This document shows, in pieces, positions 46,248 to 54,411 of a stretch of 64,000 nt of DNA (positions are counted from its first letter, which is position 1; each line of letters begins with the position of its first letter). Made by a program: the position numbers and the translations under genes. The stretch covers positions 1 to 64,000 of the forward strand of contig CAILZI010000102.1 of NCBI GenBank assembly GCA_903838675.1, read 5' to 3'. The notes below the pieces were generated by a model. It made no database searches and was not told where the DNA came from. It was given only the letters and a program-made list of their open reading frames with translations. The stretch comes from an uncultured Verrucomicrobiota bacterium (GTDB taxonomy: Bacteria; Verrucomicrobiota; Verrucomicrobiia; Verrucomicrobiales; Verrucomicrobiaceae).

Positions 46248-46263
46248 TCGGTTCAGAATTACC

Positions 46264-46304
46264 AAAAAGCCCGGTCTGGCCTCAGTGGCGAGATCGGGCT
46301 TTTT
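46264..46304. terminator. Bidirectional terminator between the giant gene and the GAF gene
   Basis: AAAAAGCCCG (46264-46273) pairs perfectly with CGGGCTTTTT (46295-46304), and the stem extends inward four more pairs with one G-U. A-rich on one side and T-rich on the other, it can serve both convergent genes. Confidence 0.88.
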
Positions 46305-46360
46305 GCCGCCTGGTTGTCAACCTGGAAAGTTGCTGCCAGAGTTGCTGGTGCTGGAAGAAT

Positions 46361-46798
46361 TCAATCAGGCAGCAGTCTGGCGGCAATGCTGCGGGCAGTT
46401 TGAATCAATTTTGCCTTCTCCTCGGAGGTGAAATCATAGGGCACCAGTTTGCCGATGCCCAGAGTGCCGCAGAGGCGATCGCCATCCAGAACAGGAACGG
46501 CGAGCGTGCCTTGAACCTGCGTTTGTTTTGCGCCGGGTTTGGCGACGCCGGAGGTGTCGGTCTGCAGATTGCACATTTCGACAGGTTCCTTGCGTTCGGC
46601 GGCGACTCCGGCGATGCCTTTGCCCACGGGGATTGACTGGATGATCGGCATCAGGGCTTCAGGGATGCCCTGATGGGCCACCAGCTTGAGATGGCGGTCC
46701 GCCGGGTCCAGGCGGTGCAGCGTGCCTGTGGTGCAGCCGAAATCCGCGATTGTTTGGGTGAGAAATTTAGCCCAGGTGAGGTCTGTGGAGGAAGTCAT
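46361..46798 (-). CDS. GAF-domain protein
   Basis: A 145-aa protein consisting almost entirely of one GAF domain: TGTLHRLDPADRHLKLVAHQGIP, then PVGKGIAGVAAERKEPVEMCNLQ, VQGTLAVPVLDGDRLCGTLGIG, and EEKAKLIQTARSIAARL at the end. GAF domains bind small ligands or signal within two-component and cyclic-nucleotide systems. No output domain is attached, so it may be a stand-alone sensor or redox-sensing partner. It is transcribed convergently with the giant gene and divergently from the secreted protein at 46884, with 85 bp between starts. The ligand is unknown. Confidence 0.85.
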   Translation of the reverse strand: MTSSTDLTWAKFLTQTIADFGCTTGTLHRLDPADRHLKLVAHQGIPEALMPIIQSIPVGKGIAGVAAERKEPVEMCNLQTDTSGVAKPGAKQTQVQGTLAVPVLDGDRLCGTLGIGKLVPYDFTSEEKAKLIQTARSIAARLLPD

Positions 46799-46883
46799 GA
46801 CGCAGGGAAGGAGTGGGAAGTCTGGATTTATCGTTGTCGCGGCGCAGGGGGGGCGTTATTCTGCCGCCATCTTCGTTTCTGTC

Positions 46884-47450
46884 ATGAAATCCTGCTCTGC
46901 TTTTTTTGTCCTTCTTTGGGTGGTCTCTGCCTCTGCGCAGCCGGCTGCACCGGCCGCCACCCCCATTGTGGCCAAGAGCACCTACCACCCTGACAATTCG
47001 CATTCCGAGACCATCGTTGACAAGACGACCAACGAACTCATCGAGTCGACCTACAACGCTGGCGGGGCGCTTGTGGCCAAAAAACACTACCTGCTGAATG
47101 AACGTGGCCTGCCCACCCAGGGCCACATCTACGATGGGCGTGGAAACCTTGTCGCCCGCTCACAAGTCTATTTTGATGCGTATGGACGCGCTACGGAGAT
47201 GCGCTCCTTTAATCTCAACGGCCAATGCTATCAGCAGGTGGTCTATGAGTATGATGCCTCGGGCGCAGCGAAGAAGCCCAAGGTCGTCAATGTCAATCCC
47301 GGTGCCGCGCCCTCGATCAAGCCTGGAGTCATTGATTTTACCAACACGGCGGCACCCGGACAGATGGTGCCACAGCCGCAGGCAGCTCCTGCACAGCCCG
47401 CTAAAGAGCCGAAGAAAAAAGGATTCTTCGGACGGCTGTTCAGCAAATAG
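46884..47450 (+). CDS. Secreted hypothetical protein
   Basis: Starting at the ATG at 46884 gives 188 aa with a clear signal peptide (MKSCSAFFVLLWVVSASA, cleavage before QPAAP). The longer open frame upstream would overlap the GAF gene and bury the signal, so I reject it. Mature residues 30-120 hold short repeating beta strands (TYNAGGALVAKKHYLLNERG, IYDGRGNLVARSQVYFDAYG, VVYEYDASG) reminiscent of MORN- or YD-like strand repeats. The C-terminus is Pro/Ala-rich and ends in a basic KKKGFFGRLFSK. It lies 26 bp upstream of the rapA-like gene and may be co-transcribed with it. No family is recognised with confidence. Confidence 0.75.
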   Translation: MKSCSAFFVLLWVVSASAQPAAPAATPIVAKSTYHPDNSHSETIVDKTTNELIESTYNAGGALVAKKHYLLNERGLPTQGHIYDGRGNLVARSQVYFDAYGRATEMRSFNLNGQCYQQVVYEYDASGAAKKPKVVNVNPGAAPSIKPGVIDFTNTAAPGQMVPQPQAAPAQPAKEPKKKGFFGRLFSK

Positions 47451-47476
47451 GAAGAAAGAATCAGCCAACGGCATTG

Positions 47477-50212
47477 ATGGACGCCCCCGCACCCGGCCAA
47501 CGCTGGATCAGTCAAAGTGAGCCCGAACTTGGGCTCGGCATTGTCAGCAGCATTGAAGGCAACTTCATTGACATGCGGTTTCCTGCCGCTGGTGAAAAGC
47601 GCCGTTATGCCCGCAACGGCGCGCCGCTGCGCCGCGCCAGTTTTCAGAATGGCGACAAAATCACCCTCCGCGATGGCGACGAACTTCAAATCGACTCTGT
47701 CAGCGCCATAGACGGTGCATTGATGTACCACTGCGGCGTGCGCAGCATCCCGGAGTCGGACCTTGCCGACACTCTCAGCCTCGGTGGCCCGCAGGAGCGC
47801 CTGCTGGCCGCGAGCATTGACGATCTGCAGGCCTTCGCTTTGCGGGCGGAGGCTGTGGAATGGCGCTGCCGCATGCAGGCATCTCCTGTGCGTGGTTTTA
47901 TCGGTGGGCGAGTCGATCCGATTCCGCATCAGATGTCGATTGCAGCAGACGTTACAGGACGCCTGCTGCCGCGAGTGCTGCTGGCGGATGAGGTCGGCCT
48001 GGGGAAGACGATCGAGGCAGGTCTTATTCTCCATCGTCTGAATCTCACCGGCCGTGCTTCACGCATCCTGGTGCTGGTTCCAGATGCGCTGCCGCACCAG
48101 TGGTTTGTGGAACTGCTGCGGCGGTTCAATCTGATGTTCAGCCTCTTTGATGAAGAGCGCTGCGCAGCCATCGAAGCGGGCGATCCTGAGGGCAATCCCT
48201 TCCTCGACAGCCAGCTGGTGCTCTGCCCGCTGTCGCTCCTGAGCGGTTCGCCCAAGCGTGCGCAACAGGCCGCAGAGGCCGCCTGGGATCTGCTGATCGT
48301 CGATGAAGCGCACCATCTTGAATGGACCGTTGAAGCGCCTGGAGTGGCCTATCAAGTGGTGGAAGCCATCGCCCAGCGTGTTCCTGGAGTGCTGCTGCTC
48401 ACGGCCACGCCGCAGCAGCTTGGTGCTGAAGGTCACTTTGCCCGCCTGCGACTGCTGGACCCGGATCGCTATGGCGACCTGAATGCCTTCCTGGCTGAAT
48501 CCACCCGCTATGAGCAGGTGGCGCAGGTGGTTGATCGCATTCTGAACGGTGGCGTCATGAGTGCCGCTGACCGCGAGCTCTTTGCCAGCCATTCGCCACG
48601 TGTGCAGCAGCATGCCGCCGAGCTTGCTGGAGGCGATGAAAGCGCACGTCAGCGACTCGTGGCGGACCTTCTGGATGAATTTGGCACAGGTCGCGTCATG
48701 TTTCGGAACACCCGTGCGGTGATTCAGGGCTTCCCACCTCGGAAGTGCCATCTCAGGCAGCTCGCCCTTGAGTCTGGCACGACGCCAGAAGAGATGCTCA
48801 TTCGCTGGCTGGCTGCGACCTTGCGCGAACTTGGGGAAGCCAAGGTTTTGCTGATCTGCCGCACCCGCAAACTCGCTGAAGACATTCATGAGCGACTGCT
48901 GCGTGAGATCAATGTGCATGCCGTGCTTTTCCACGAAGGACTCACCTTGATGCAGCGTGACCGCCACGCGGCGGCGTTTGCCGACCCTGAAGGTGCACGC
49001 ATTTTGATCTGCTCTGAAATCGGCAGCGAAGGCCGCAACTTCCAGTTCGCGCAGCATCTTGTTTTGTACGACCTGCCACGCGATCCTGAGCTGCTCGAAC
49101 AACGCATCGGGCGTCTCGACCGCATTGGGCAAAAGGGTGTCATCAACATTCATGTGCCTTTTGTCGCCGGCAGTGAAGGGGAGGTGCTGGCGCGGTGGTA
49201 CCATGAAGGCCTGGATGCCTTCGAGCACAGCCTGCAGGGGGCGACGCAGCTGCTGCACAGCTTTGCTGAGGAGATCGAAGAACTTTGCACCGGGTTCAGT
49301 GCGAAAAAACTCGCCGGATGCATTGTGCGCACCAAGGCGCTGAGTCTTGAAGTGCGCCAGAAGCTCGAGCGCGGCCACAACCGCCTGCTGGAACTGAACT
49401 CCTGCAAGCCGCGGCTCGCCGCACGCATGATCGAGCGCATTCGAGATGTTGATGCAGGGCTCGATTTCGAGCGTTTCTTCATCCGTCTGCTCGACCACTT
49501 CGGCATGCATATCGAGGAGATGACGCACCGCACCTGGTACATTCGTCCTGACAATCTCATCACCGACGCGCTGCCTTCATTGCCGGAGGAAGGGCTCACG
49601 TTTTCCTTTGATCGTGAACGTGCGCTCTCCCGTGATCACGAGGCGTTTCTTACGTGGGATCATCCGCTGGTTTGTGCGGCTTTGGATGTGTTGCTGGGCT
49701 CACCTGCCGGCAATGCTGGATTTGCCTTTTGGAAAGCGTCGGGTGGCGAAGGGCTGGTGCTTCAAACGTGCTTCATTGCAGAGTGCATTGCGCCGCCAGC
49801 CTTGCACGTGACGCGTTTCATGCCTGCGATGCCATTGCGGGTCTCTGTGGATCATCAGGGCAGGGATTTGAGTGCAGATGCGGCCTTCACCCGTGCCAAG
49901 CTCACTCCGGGAGATCCGACACGCACGGTCGAAAACGAAGCTGTCCGGCACAAGCTCCTGCCCACGATGCTGGACAAGGCGCAGCAGCTTGCTGAAACGC
50001 AGCTCAAGAAATTGCAGCAGCGCGCCATCACGGCCATGCGCAAACAGATGGATGAAGAGATCGACCGCCTCGAAGATTTGCAGGCGCGCAATCCGCATGT
50101 GCGCTCTGAGGAGATCACGGCCTTGCGAGATCAGCGGGATGCGCTTGCGGCAGCCATTGGGTCGACCACGCTGCGACTGGATGCGGTGCGTCTGGTGCTG
50201 AGGTTGAAATGA
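47477..50212 (+). CDS. rapA: RapA/HepA-type Swi2/Snf2 ATPase, RNA polymerase recycling
   Basis: The product is 911 aa from the ATG at 47477 (a TTG one codon earlier is also possible). The N-terminal 110 residues (GQRWISQSEPELGLGIVSS) match the RapA Tudor-like N-domain that contacts RNA polymerase. The ATPase follows, with Walker A ADEVGLGKTIEAG near residue 175, DEAH in LLIVDEAHH near 276-279, and LLTATPQQ. The second RecA lobe has MFRNTRAVIQGFPPRK, SEIGSEGRNFQFAQHLV and LLEQRIGRLDRIGQ. E. coli RapA is 968 aa. In that system it releases stalled RNA polymerase using ATP. The order of motifs and length make the assignment firm. Confidence 0.92.
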   Translation: MDAPAPGQRWISQSEPELGLGIVSSIEGNFIDMRFPAAGEKRRYARNGAPLRRASFQNGDKITLRDGDELQIDSVSAIDGALMYHCGVRSIPESDLADTLSLGGPQERLLAASIDDLQAFALRAEAVEWRCRMQASPVRGFIGGRVDPIPHQMSIAADVTGRLLPRVLLADEVGLGKTIEAGLILHRLNLTGRASRILVLVPDALPHQWFVELLRRFNLMFSLFDEERCAAIEAGDPEGNPFLDSQLVLCPLSLLSGSPKRAQQAAEAAWDLLIVDEAHHLEWTVEAPGVAYQVVEAIAQRVPGVLLLTATPQQLGAEGHFARLRLLDPDRYGDLNAFLAESTRYEQVAQVVDRILNGGVMSAADRELFASHSPRVQQHAAELAGGDESARQRLVADLLDEFGTGRVMFRNTRAVIQGFPPRKCHLRQLALESGTTPEEMLIRWLAATLRELGEAKVLLICRTRKLAEDIHERLLREINVHAVLFHEGLTLMQRDRHAAAFADPEGARILICSEIGSEGRNFQFAQHLVLYDLPRDPELLEQRIGRLDRIGQKGVINIHVPFVAGSEGEVLARWYHEGLDAFEHSLQGATQLLHSFAEEIEELCTGFSAKKLAGCIVRTKALSLEVRQKLERGHNRLLELNSCKPRLAARMIERIRDVDAGLDFERFFIRLLDHFGMHIEEMTHRTWYIRPDNLITDALPSLPEEGLTFSFDRERALSRDHEAFLTWDHPLVCAALDVLLGSPAGNAGFAFWKASGGEGLVLQTCFIAECIAPPALHVTRFMPAMPLRVSVDHQGRDLSADAAFTRAKLTPGDPTRTVENEAVRHKLLPTMLDKAQQLAETQLKKLQQRAITAMRKQMDEEIDRLEDLQARNPHVRSEEITALRDQRDALAAAIGSTTLRLDAVRLVLRLK

Positions 50213-50214
50213 AT

Positions 50215-50240
50215 AAGGGGGATCATTGCTGATCCCCCTT
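50215..50240. terminator. Perfect hairpin after rapA
   Basis: AAGGGGGATCA (50215-50225) and TGATCCCCCTT (50230-50240) form an 11-bp perfect stem with a TTGC loop, two bases after the rapA stop. There is no long T tract. A second hairpin with the same GGGATCA core follows at 50259-50277. Confidence 0.7.
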
Positions 50241-50258
50241 CGATGAGTCTAGAATTGA

Positions 50259-50277
50259 AGGGATCAAGATGATCCCT
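50259..50277. terminator. Second GGGATCA-core hairpin, between rapA and ftsH
   Basis: AGGGATCA (50259-50266) pairs with TGATCCCT (50270-50277) around a 3-nt AGA loop, 8 bases from the ftsH stop codon. With 50215-50240 it forms a twin-hairpin block for convergent transcription. Confidence 0.6.
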
Positions 50278-50284
50278 CGTCTGG

Positions 50285-52432
50285 TCAAGCCGGCACGCCG
50301 GTCAAGCCTGGGGCCATGCCGCCGTCGTCTTCGTCTTCACGCTGCACGGGGCGCGCGTCGGGGGCCTTGGGAAGAGGGGGCGGGGGTGGTGGCTTGCTCT
50401 TGTTTTCCGGGGGATTGAGAAGCCGACCGTGAGCCATGATTTCTTTGATGTGGGCACCATCAAGGGTTTCGTACTCCAGCAAGGCGTGGGCGAGGACGTC
50501 GAGCTTGTCCTTGTACTTGAGGAGGACTTCCTTGGCTTTGGCGTAGGCTTCGTCGATGAGGCGTTTCACTTCCTCGTCGATCTTCTGGGCGGTGTCTTCG
50601 CTGTAGTTGCTGCTGCCACGGCCCATGAAGGCGTTGCTTTCGTTTTCGCCGTATTCGATCATGCCGAGCTTGGTGCTCATGCCCCAGGAGCAGATCATGC
50701 TGCGGGCGATGCGGGAGGCCATGCGGATGTCTCCACTGGCTCCGCTGGTGACATCGCCAAACTGGATTTCTTCGGCCACACGACCGCCCATGGTGACAAT
50801 GAGGTTGTCGATTAGCTCGCTTTTGCGGTGGGTGAACTTGTCTTCTTCTGGAAGCATCATGGTCACGCCGAGAGTGGGGCCACGGGGGATGATGGTGACC
50901 TTGTGGAGGGGGTCGGTGTGTTCCAGAACTTCGTTGAGGATGGCATGGCCGGCCTCATGATAGGCGGTGTTTTCCTTTTCCTTCTCGGTGAGGGCCATGC
51001 TGCGGCGCTCACGGCCCCAGCGCACCTTGTCACGGGCTTCTTCGAGCTCGGGATTGGTGATTGATTTCATGTTTCTGCGTGCGGCGAGCAGGGCGGCTTC
51101 GTTGAGAAGGTTGGCGAGCTCCGCACCGGAGAACCCAGGGGTGCCACGGGCGATCTTGGAAAGGTCAGCGCTGTCGGCCAGCTTCACCTTTTTGGCGTGA
51201 ACGCGGAGGATTTCCTCGCGGCCCTTTACATCGGGAAGGTTCACCGTGACCTGGCGGTCAAAGCGGCCTGGGCGAAGGAGGGCGGGGTCGAGCACATCGG
51301 CGCGGTTGGTGGCGGCGATGATGATGATGCCTTCCTGCGTGTCAAAGCCGTCCATTTCGACGAGCAATGCATTGAGGGTCTGTTCACGTTCGTCGTGACC
51401 ACCGCCCATGCCGTGACCGCGATGACGGCCCACGGCGTCGATTTCGTCGATGAAGATCAAGCAAGGGGCGTTCTTTTTGCCCTGCTCAAACATGTCACGC
51501 ACACGACTGGCACCGACACCGACGAACATTTCGACGAAGTCCGAGCCGCTGATGCTGAAGAAGGGCACGTCGGCCTCGCCAGCGATGGCTTTGGCCAGGA
51601 GGGTCTTGCCGGTGCCGGGAGGGCCGGTCATGAGCACGCCCTTGGGGATCTTGCCGCCGAGGCGCTGGAACTTCTTCGGATCCTTGAGGAACTCGACGAT
51701 TTCCTGCACTTCTTCCTTGGCTTCTTCCACGCCGGCGACGTCCTTGAAGGTGACCTTGTTGCGGTCCTGGGCAAGCATCTTGGCCTTGCTCTTGCCAAAG
51801 CTCATGGCCCCACGGCCTGCGCTGCGAAGCTGCTGGCGCACGAGGAAGTAGAAGAAGGCCAGGATGACCAGCAGCGGAAGCAGGAAGCCGATGAGGGAGG
51901 ACCACATCTCATTGTCATAAACCGGGGTGAGCACGAGCTTGTGAGCGTCGAGCAGCTTGTGGAGTTCCTCTTTTTGAAAGTCGATGTTTACCTGGACACT
52001 GAAATCCTTGGAATCCGATTTGGCGGTTTCGAGAGATGGCTTCTCAGGAACAACATCTTTCGCGGGCTCAGTAATGAGCGGCTTGCTCAAGCTGGGCGCT
52101 GCCGGCTCGGTGTCACCTGTTTTGCCCACCGGCGGCGTGATGCTGGGAGGCATCGAGAAATAGCTGCCTTGAATGACCTGCTTTGAGGTGGCGTCGGAGG
52201 TGATGAGTTCCAGCGGCTTTTTGGAGTCGATGCGGTCAGCTTCAACGTGCATTTTAAAATCTGCGTAGCTGAAAACCTTGCGACTTCCAGCGAGTCCCTT
52301 GTTCATCATGAAACCTGAGATCAGCAGGGTGATCGCAAGCGCGAAGAGCATGAAACCACGCCAGTTGAACTGAGGATCTTGGTTGCGACGGTTGGGGCCG
52401 TCGGGGCGATTGTTGAAGGGGTCGTCGGACAT
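50285..52432 (-). CDS. ftsH: Membrane AAA+ zinc protease FtsH
   Basis: A 715-aa inner-membrane protease that extracts and degrades misfolded or short-lived proteins. A first membrane segment lies at about 27-43 and a second at about 178-197. AAA+ motifs: Walker A GPPGTGKT (270-277), Walker B LIFIDE (325-330), and the second region of homology [18 protein letters not shown]. The zinc site is HEAGH (492-496), followed by TSGASGDI. The periplasmic part between the helices is longer than usual and contains a Pro/Lys-rich stretch at about 95-140. The C-terminus is Pro-rich and acidic ([16 protein letters not shown]). It lies downstream of the TIM-barrel gene on the same strand, with a 117-bp gap. 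Confidence 0.97.
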   Translation of the reverse strand: MSDDPFNNRPDGPNRRNQDPQFNWRGFMLFALAITLLISGFMMNKGLAGSRKVFSYADFKMHVEADRIDSKKPLELITSDATSKQVIQGSYFSMPPSITPPVGKTGDTEPAAPSLSKPLITEPAKDVVPEKPSLETAKSDSKDFSVQVNIDFQKEELHKLLDAHKLVLTPVYDNEMWSSLIGFLLPLLVILAFFYFLVRQQLRSAGRGAMSFGKSKAKMLAQDRNKVTFKDVAGVEEAKEEVQEIVEFLKDPKKFQRLGGKIPKGVLMTGPPGTGKTLLAKAIAGEADVPFFSISGSDFVEMFVGVGASRVRDMFEQGKKNAPCLIFIDEIDAVGRHRGHGMGGGHDEREQTLNALLVEMDGFDTQEGIIIIAATNRADVLDPALLRPGRFDRQVTVNLPDVKGREEILRVHAKKVKLADSADLSKIARGTPGFSGAELANLLNEAALLAARRNMKSITNPELEEARDKVRWGRERRSMALTEKEKENTAYHEAGHAILNEVLEHTDPLHKVTIIPRGPTLGVTMMLPEEDKFTHRKSELIDNLIVTMGGRVAEEIQFGDVTSGASGDIRMASRIARSMICSWGMSTKLGMIEYGENESNAFMGRGSSNYSEDTAQKIDEEVKRLIDEAYAKAKEVLLKYKDKLDVLAHALLEYETLDGAHIKEIMAHGRLLNPPENKSKPPPPPPLPKAPDARPVQREDEDDGGMAPGLTGVPA

Positions 52433-52544
52433 GTGCGGGGGGGGTTACAACTAAGTAACGCGAGTACGACCATACACGCCGGTAATTTTTTTGCAAAATG
52501 CGATTCTCTAGGGCTAAAGCCACCCTTATGGGGGGGATAAAACC

Positions 52545-52558
52545 GGGCGCTAACGCCC
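52545..52558 (-). terminator. Hairpin at the stop of the TIM-barrel gene
   Basis: GGGCG (52545-52549) and CGCCC (52554-52558) form a 5-bp stem whose loop holds the TAG stop codon; on the minus strand it is followed by GGTTTTA. It is a weak terminator or attenuator ahead of ftsH. Confidence 0.4.
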
Positions 52559-53413
52559 AATGGGGATACGTTTGAACTCGCGAGTCAGGCTGGTCAGTGA
52601 ATCCTCCACACCCATGCGTTCCAGGCTGCTGGCGCCGACGAAACCGTCTGCCGAAGTCTTGCTGAGGATGAATTCAACGTCCTTGGGGGTGTTGATCGGA
52701 CCGCCATGGGTAAGGGTGAAGACGTTCGGATTCACGCTCTTCGCGGCATCAATGATGTCCTGGGTGACTTTCACCGTGTGGTCCCAGCTCACCACGGCAT
52801 TCGTCACGCCGATGCTGCCACCGACGGTGGTGCCGACATGGGCGATGATGGCGTCCGCGCCGTTTTTTGCCATTTTGATGGCCTCTTCGGGGGTCGCCAC
52901 ATAGACGATGCTGAACATGTCCATGCGGGTGGCCAGTCCGACCATTTCGAACTCTTTTTCCACGCTCATGCCCGTTTCTTCCAGCACTCCGCGGAAATGA
53001 CCGTCCACAATGGTGTGGGTGGGGAAATTGTTTACGCCGGAAAATCCCATCTCCTTCACGCGGCCCAGCCAGTGCCACATGCGACGGCGCGGGTCGGTGG
53101 CATGCACGCCGCACACCACCGGAATCTCTTTGACCACCGGCAGCACTTCATACTCGCCGATCTCCATGGCGATGGCGTTGGCGTCCCCATAGGCCATGAG
53201 GCCGCAGGTGCTGCCGTGGCCCATCATGCGGAAGCGGCCGCTGTTATAAATGATGATCAGATCCGCCCCGCCTTTTTCGATGAACTTGGCGCTGATGCCC
53301 GTGCCCGCTCCTGCAGCGATGATCGGCTCACCTTTGGCGCGGGTGGCTTTGAGACGGTCCACGACTTCTTGCTTCGTGTAGGGGTTTCCGATTCCGGTCC
53401 AGGGATTGGGCAT
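52550..53413 (-). CDS. TIM-barrel protein, phosphoenolpyruvate hydrolase-like family
   Basis: A 287-aa protein of the PEP_hydrolase/TIM-barrel family (Pfam PF09370), found in many soil bacteria and fused to a Tm-1-like domain in plants. Diagnostic segments: IIAAGAGTGISAKFIEKGGADLIIIYNSGRFRM, GHGSTCGLMAYGDAN, PVVCGVHATDP, GFSGVNNFPT, IIAHVGTTVGGSIG, LTHGGPINTPKDVEF, and GFVGASSLERMGVE near the end. No signal peptide is visible, so it is cytoplasmic. The substrate is not established in general; proposals rest on barrel similarity. It is divergent from an AraC-type regulator across a 110-bp repeat-containing gap, which suggests local control by that regulator. No Tm-1-like partner gene lies beside it here. 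Confidence 0.88.
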   Translation of the reverse strand: MPNPWTGIGNPYTKQEVVDRLKATRAKGEPIIAAGAGTGISAKFIEKGGADLIIIYNSGRFRMMGHGSTCGLMAYGDANAIAMEIGEYEVLPVVKEIPVVCGVHATDPRRRMWHWLGRVKEMGFSGVNNFPTHTIVDGHFRGVLEETGMSVEKEFEMVGLATRMDMFSIVYVATPEEAIKMAKNGADAIIAHVGTTVGGSIGVTNAVVSWDHTVKVTQDIIDAAKSVNPNVFTLTHGGPINTPKDVEFILSKTSADGFVGASSLERMGVEDSLTSLTREFKRIPIGR

Positions 53414-53523
53414 GGTGTTGAGTTGGTTGACGGTGGTTTACGATAGTTGACGGTGGATGACAGTGGTTTGCAACCGCCGTCAATCAGGATCAACTACGTC
53501 ATCCAACCGTAAACCGGCCTCAC
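53414..53523. promoter_or_regulatory. Divergent control region with direct and inverted repeats
   Basis: Contains GTTGACGGTGG at 53426-53436 and 53446-53456 and a degenerate copy GATGACAGTGG at 53456-53466. A GGTTTACG near the start of the block is mirrored by CGTAAACC near 53510. Repeats spaced 10 and 20 bp apart lie on one helical face, as AraC-type sites often do. They are candidate operators for the adjacent regulator. Confidence 0.5.
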
Positions 53524-54411
53524 ATGCACGCCAAAGCGACCATCCAAGAGCTATCCGAAACGCACACCCACGGGCCTGACACCCAGTACCGCCCGGTGCG
53601 TGGATCGGAGCGGGATGCGCGTGCCTGGCTGCGAAGCGCGCCGCTGTGCACCACGTTGGCGACGCACCGTATCGCGCATGCAGGCGTCATGACGGCGAGA
53701 GATCCTTTCCGGATCGTGCGCATGCACCAAGGAGGTTTGTATTTCCTGGCCTGCGTGGAAGGCGAGGGCCGTGTACTGGTGGATGGTGCATGGAAGAAAT
53801 GCAGCGCGGGCATGGCCGTGGCGCTGCCGCCTTTCATGGTGAACGCTTTTCACGCCGTGCCCGGCAAGATCTGGCGCTGCTGCTGGGTGCGCTATGAGCA
53901 GCAGCCGGAGCAGACGCCCATCCTCAGCAGCAGCTCCCCTCTCATGGCCTCTTTTGCGGGTGCGCCGCTGTGGCATGCGATTGAAGGCCTGATCGAGGAG
54001 GCCAGCCATGAATCCAAACCGGCGGCCATGTTTCATTGGGTCGAGTTGATCCAGCATTACATCGAGCGCTTTGCGCAGCCCTGGCAGGTGGATGACCGAC
54101 TGCACCGCATCTGGGAAAAAGTCTCCGCCAACGTGGGCTACGACTGGACGCTGGACGAGCTTGCGCATCAGGCCCACGTCAGTGCCGAGCACTTGCGCCG
54201 GCTCTGCCGGAAGGCGCTGGGGCGTACTCCGATGCACCACGTGACATGGCTGCGGATGCGCAAGGCTGCTGAGCTGCTGAGTACGACAAATTTGAAGATC
54301 GAGACGATCTCGCATGAAGTCGGGTATCAGAACCCGTTTGTGTTCAGCAACACGTTCAAGAAGTGGATTGGGTGGCGACCGAGTGAGCATCGGAGCCGGA
54401 TGGGCGGGTAA
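53524..54411 (+). CDS. AraC/XylS-family transcriptional regulator
   Basis: A 295-aa protein. The first 120 residues form a cupin-like sensory part (MHQGGLYFLACVEGEGRVLVDGAWKKCSAGMAVALPPFMVNAF). The C-terminal 100 residues have the two helix-turn-helix motifs of the AraC type: YDWTLDELAHQAHVSAEHLRRLCRKALGRTPMHHVTWLRMRKA, then LSTTNLKIETISHEVGYQNPFVFSNTFKKWIGWRPSEHR. The ligand is unknown; the cupin part suggests a sugar or small metabolite. The gene is divergent from the TIM-barrel gene, its most likely target. Confidence 0.92.
   Translation: MHAKATIQELSETHTHGPDTQYRPVRGSERDARAWLRSAPLCTTLATHRIAHAGVMTARDPFRIVRMHQGGLYFLACVEGEGRVLVDGAWKKCSAGMAVALPPFMVNAFHAVPGKIWRCCWVRYEQQPEQTPILSSSSPLMASFAGAPLWHAIEGLIEEASHESKPAAMFHWVELIQHYIERFAQPWQVDDRLHRIWEKVSANVGYDWTLDELAHQAHVSAEHLRRLCRKALGRTPMHHVTWLRMRKAAELLSTTNLKIETISHEVGYQNPFVFSNTFKKWIGWRPSEHRSRMGG

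Noticed and set aside
46686..46883. An N-terminal extension of the secreted protein at 46884
   Set aside because: It would overlap the opposite-strand GAF gene and bury the signal peptide, so the ATG at 46884 is the better start.
48059..49528. A 489-aa minus-strand frame opposite rapA
   Set aside because: Shadow of rapA, which shows full Swi2/Snf2 motifs in its own frame.
51197..52186. A 329-aa plus-strand frame opposite ftsH
   Set aside because: Shadow of ftsH; His/Asp/Glu-rich nonsense translation with no motif.
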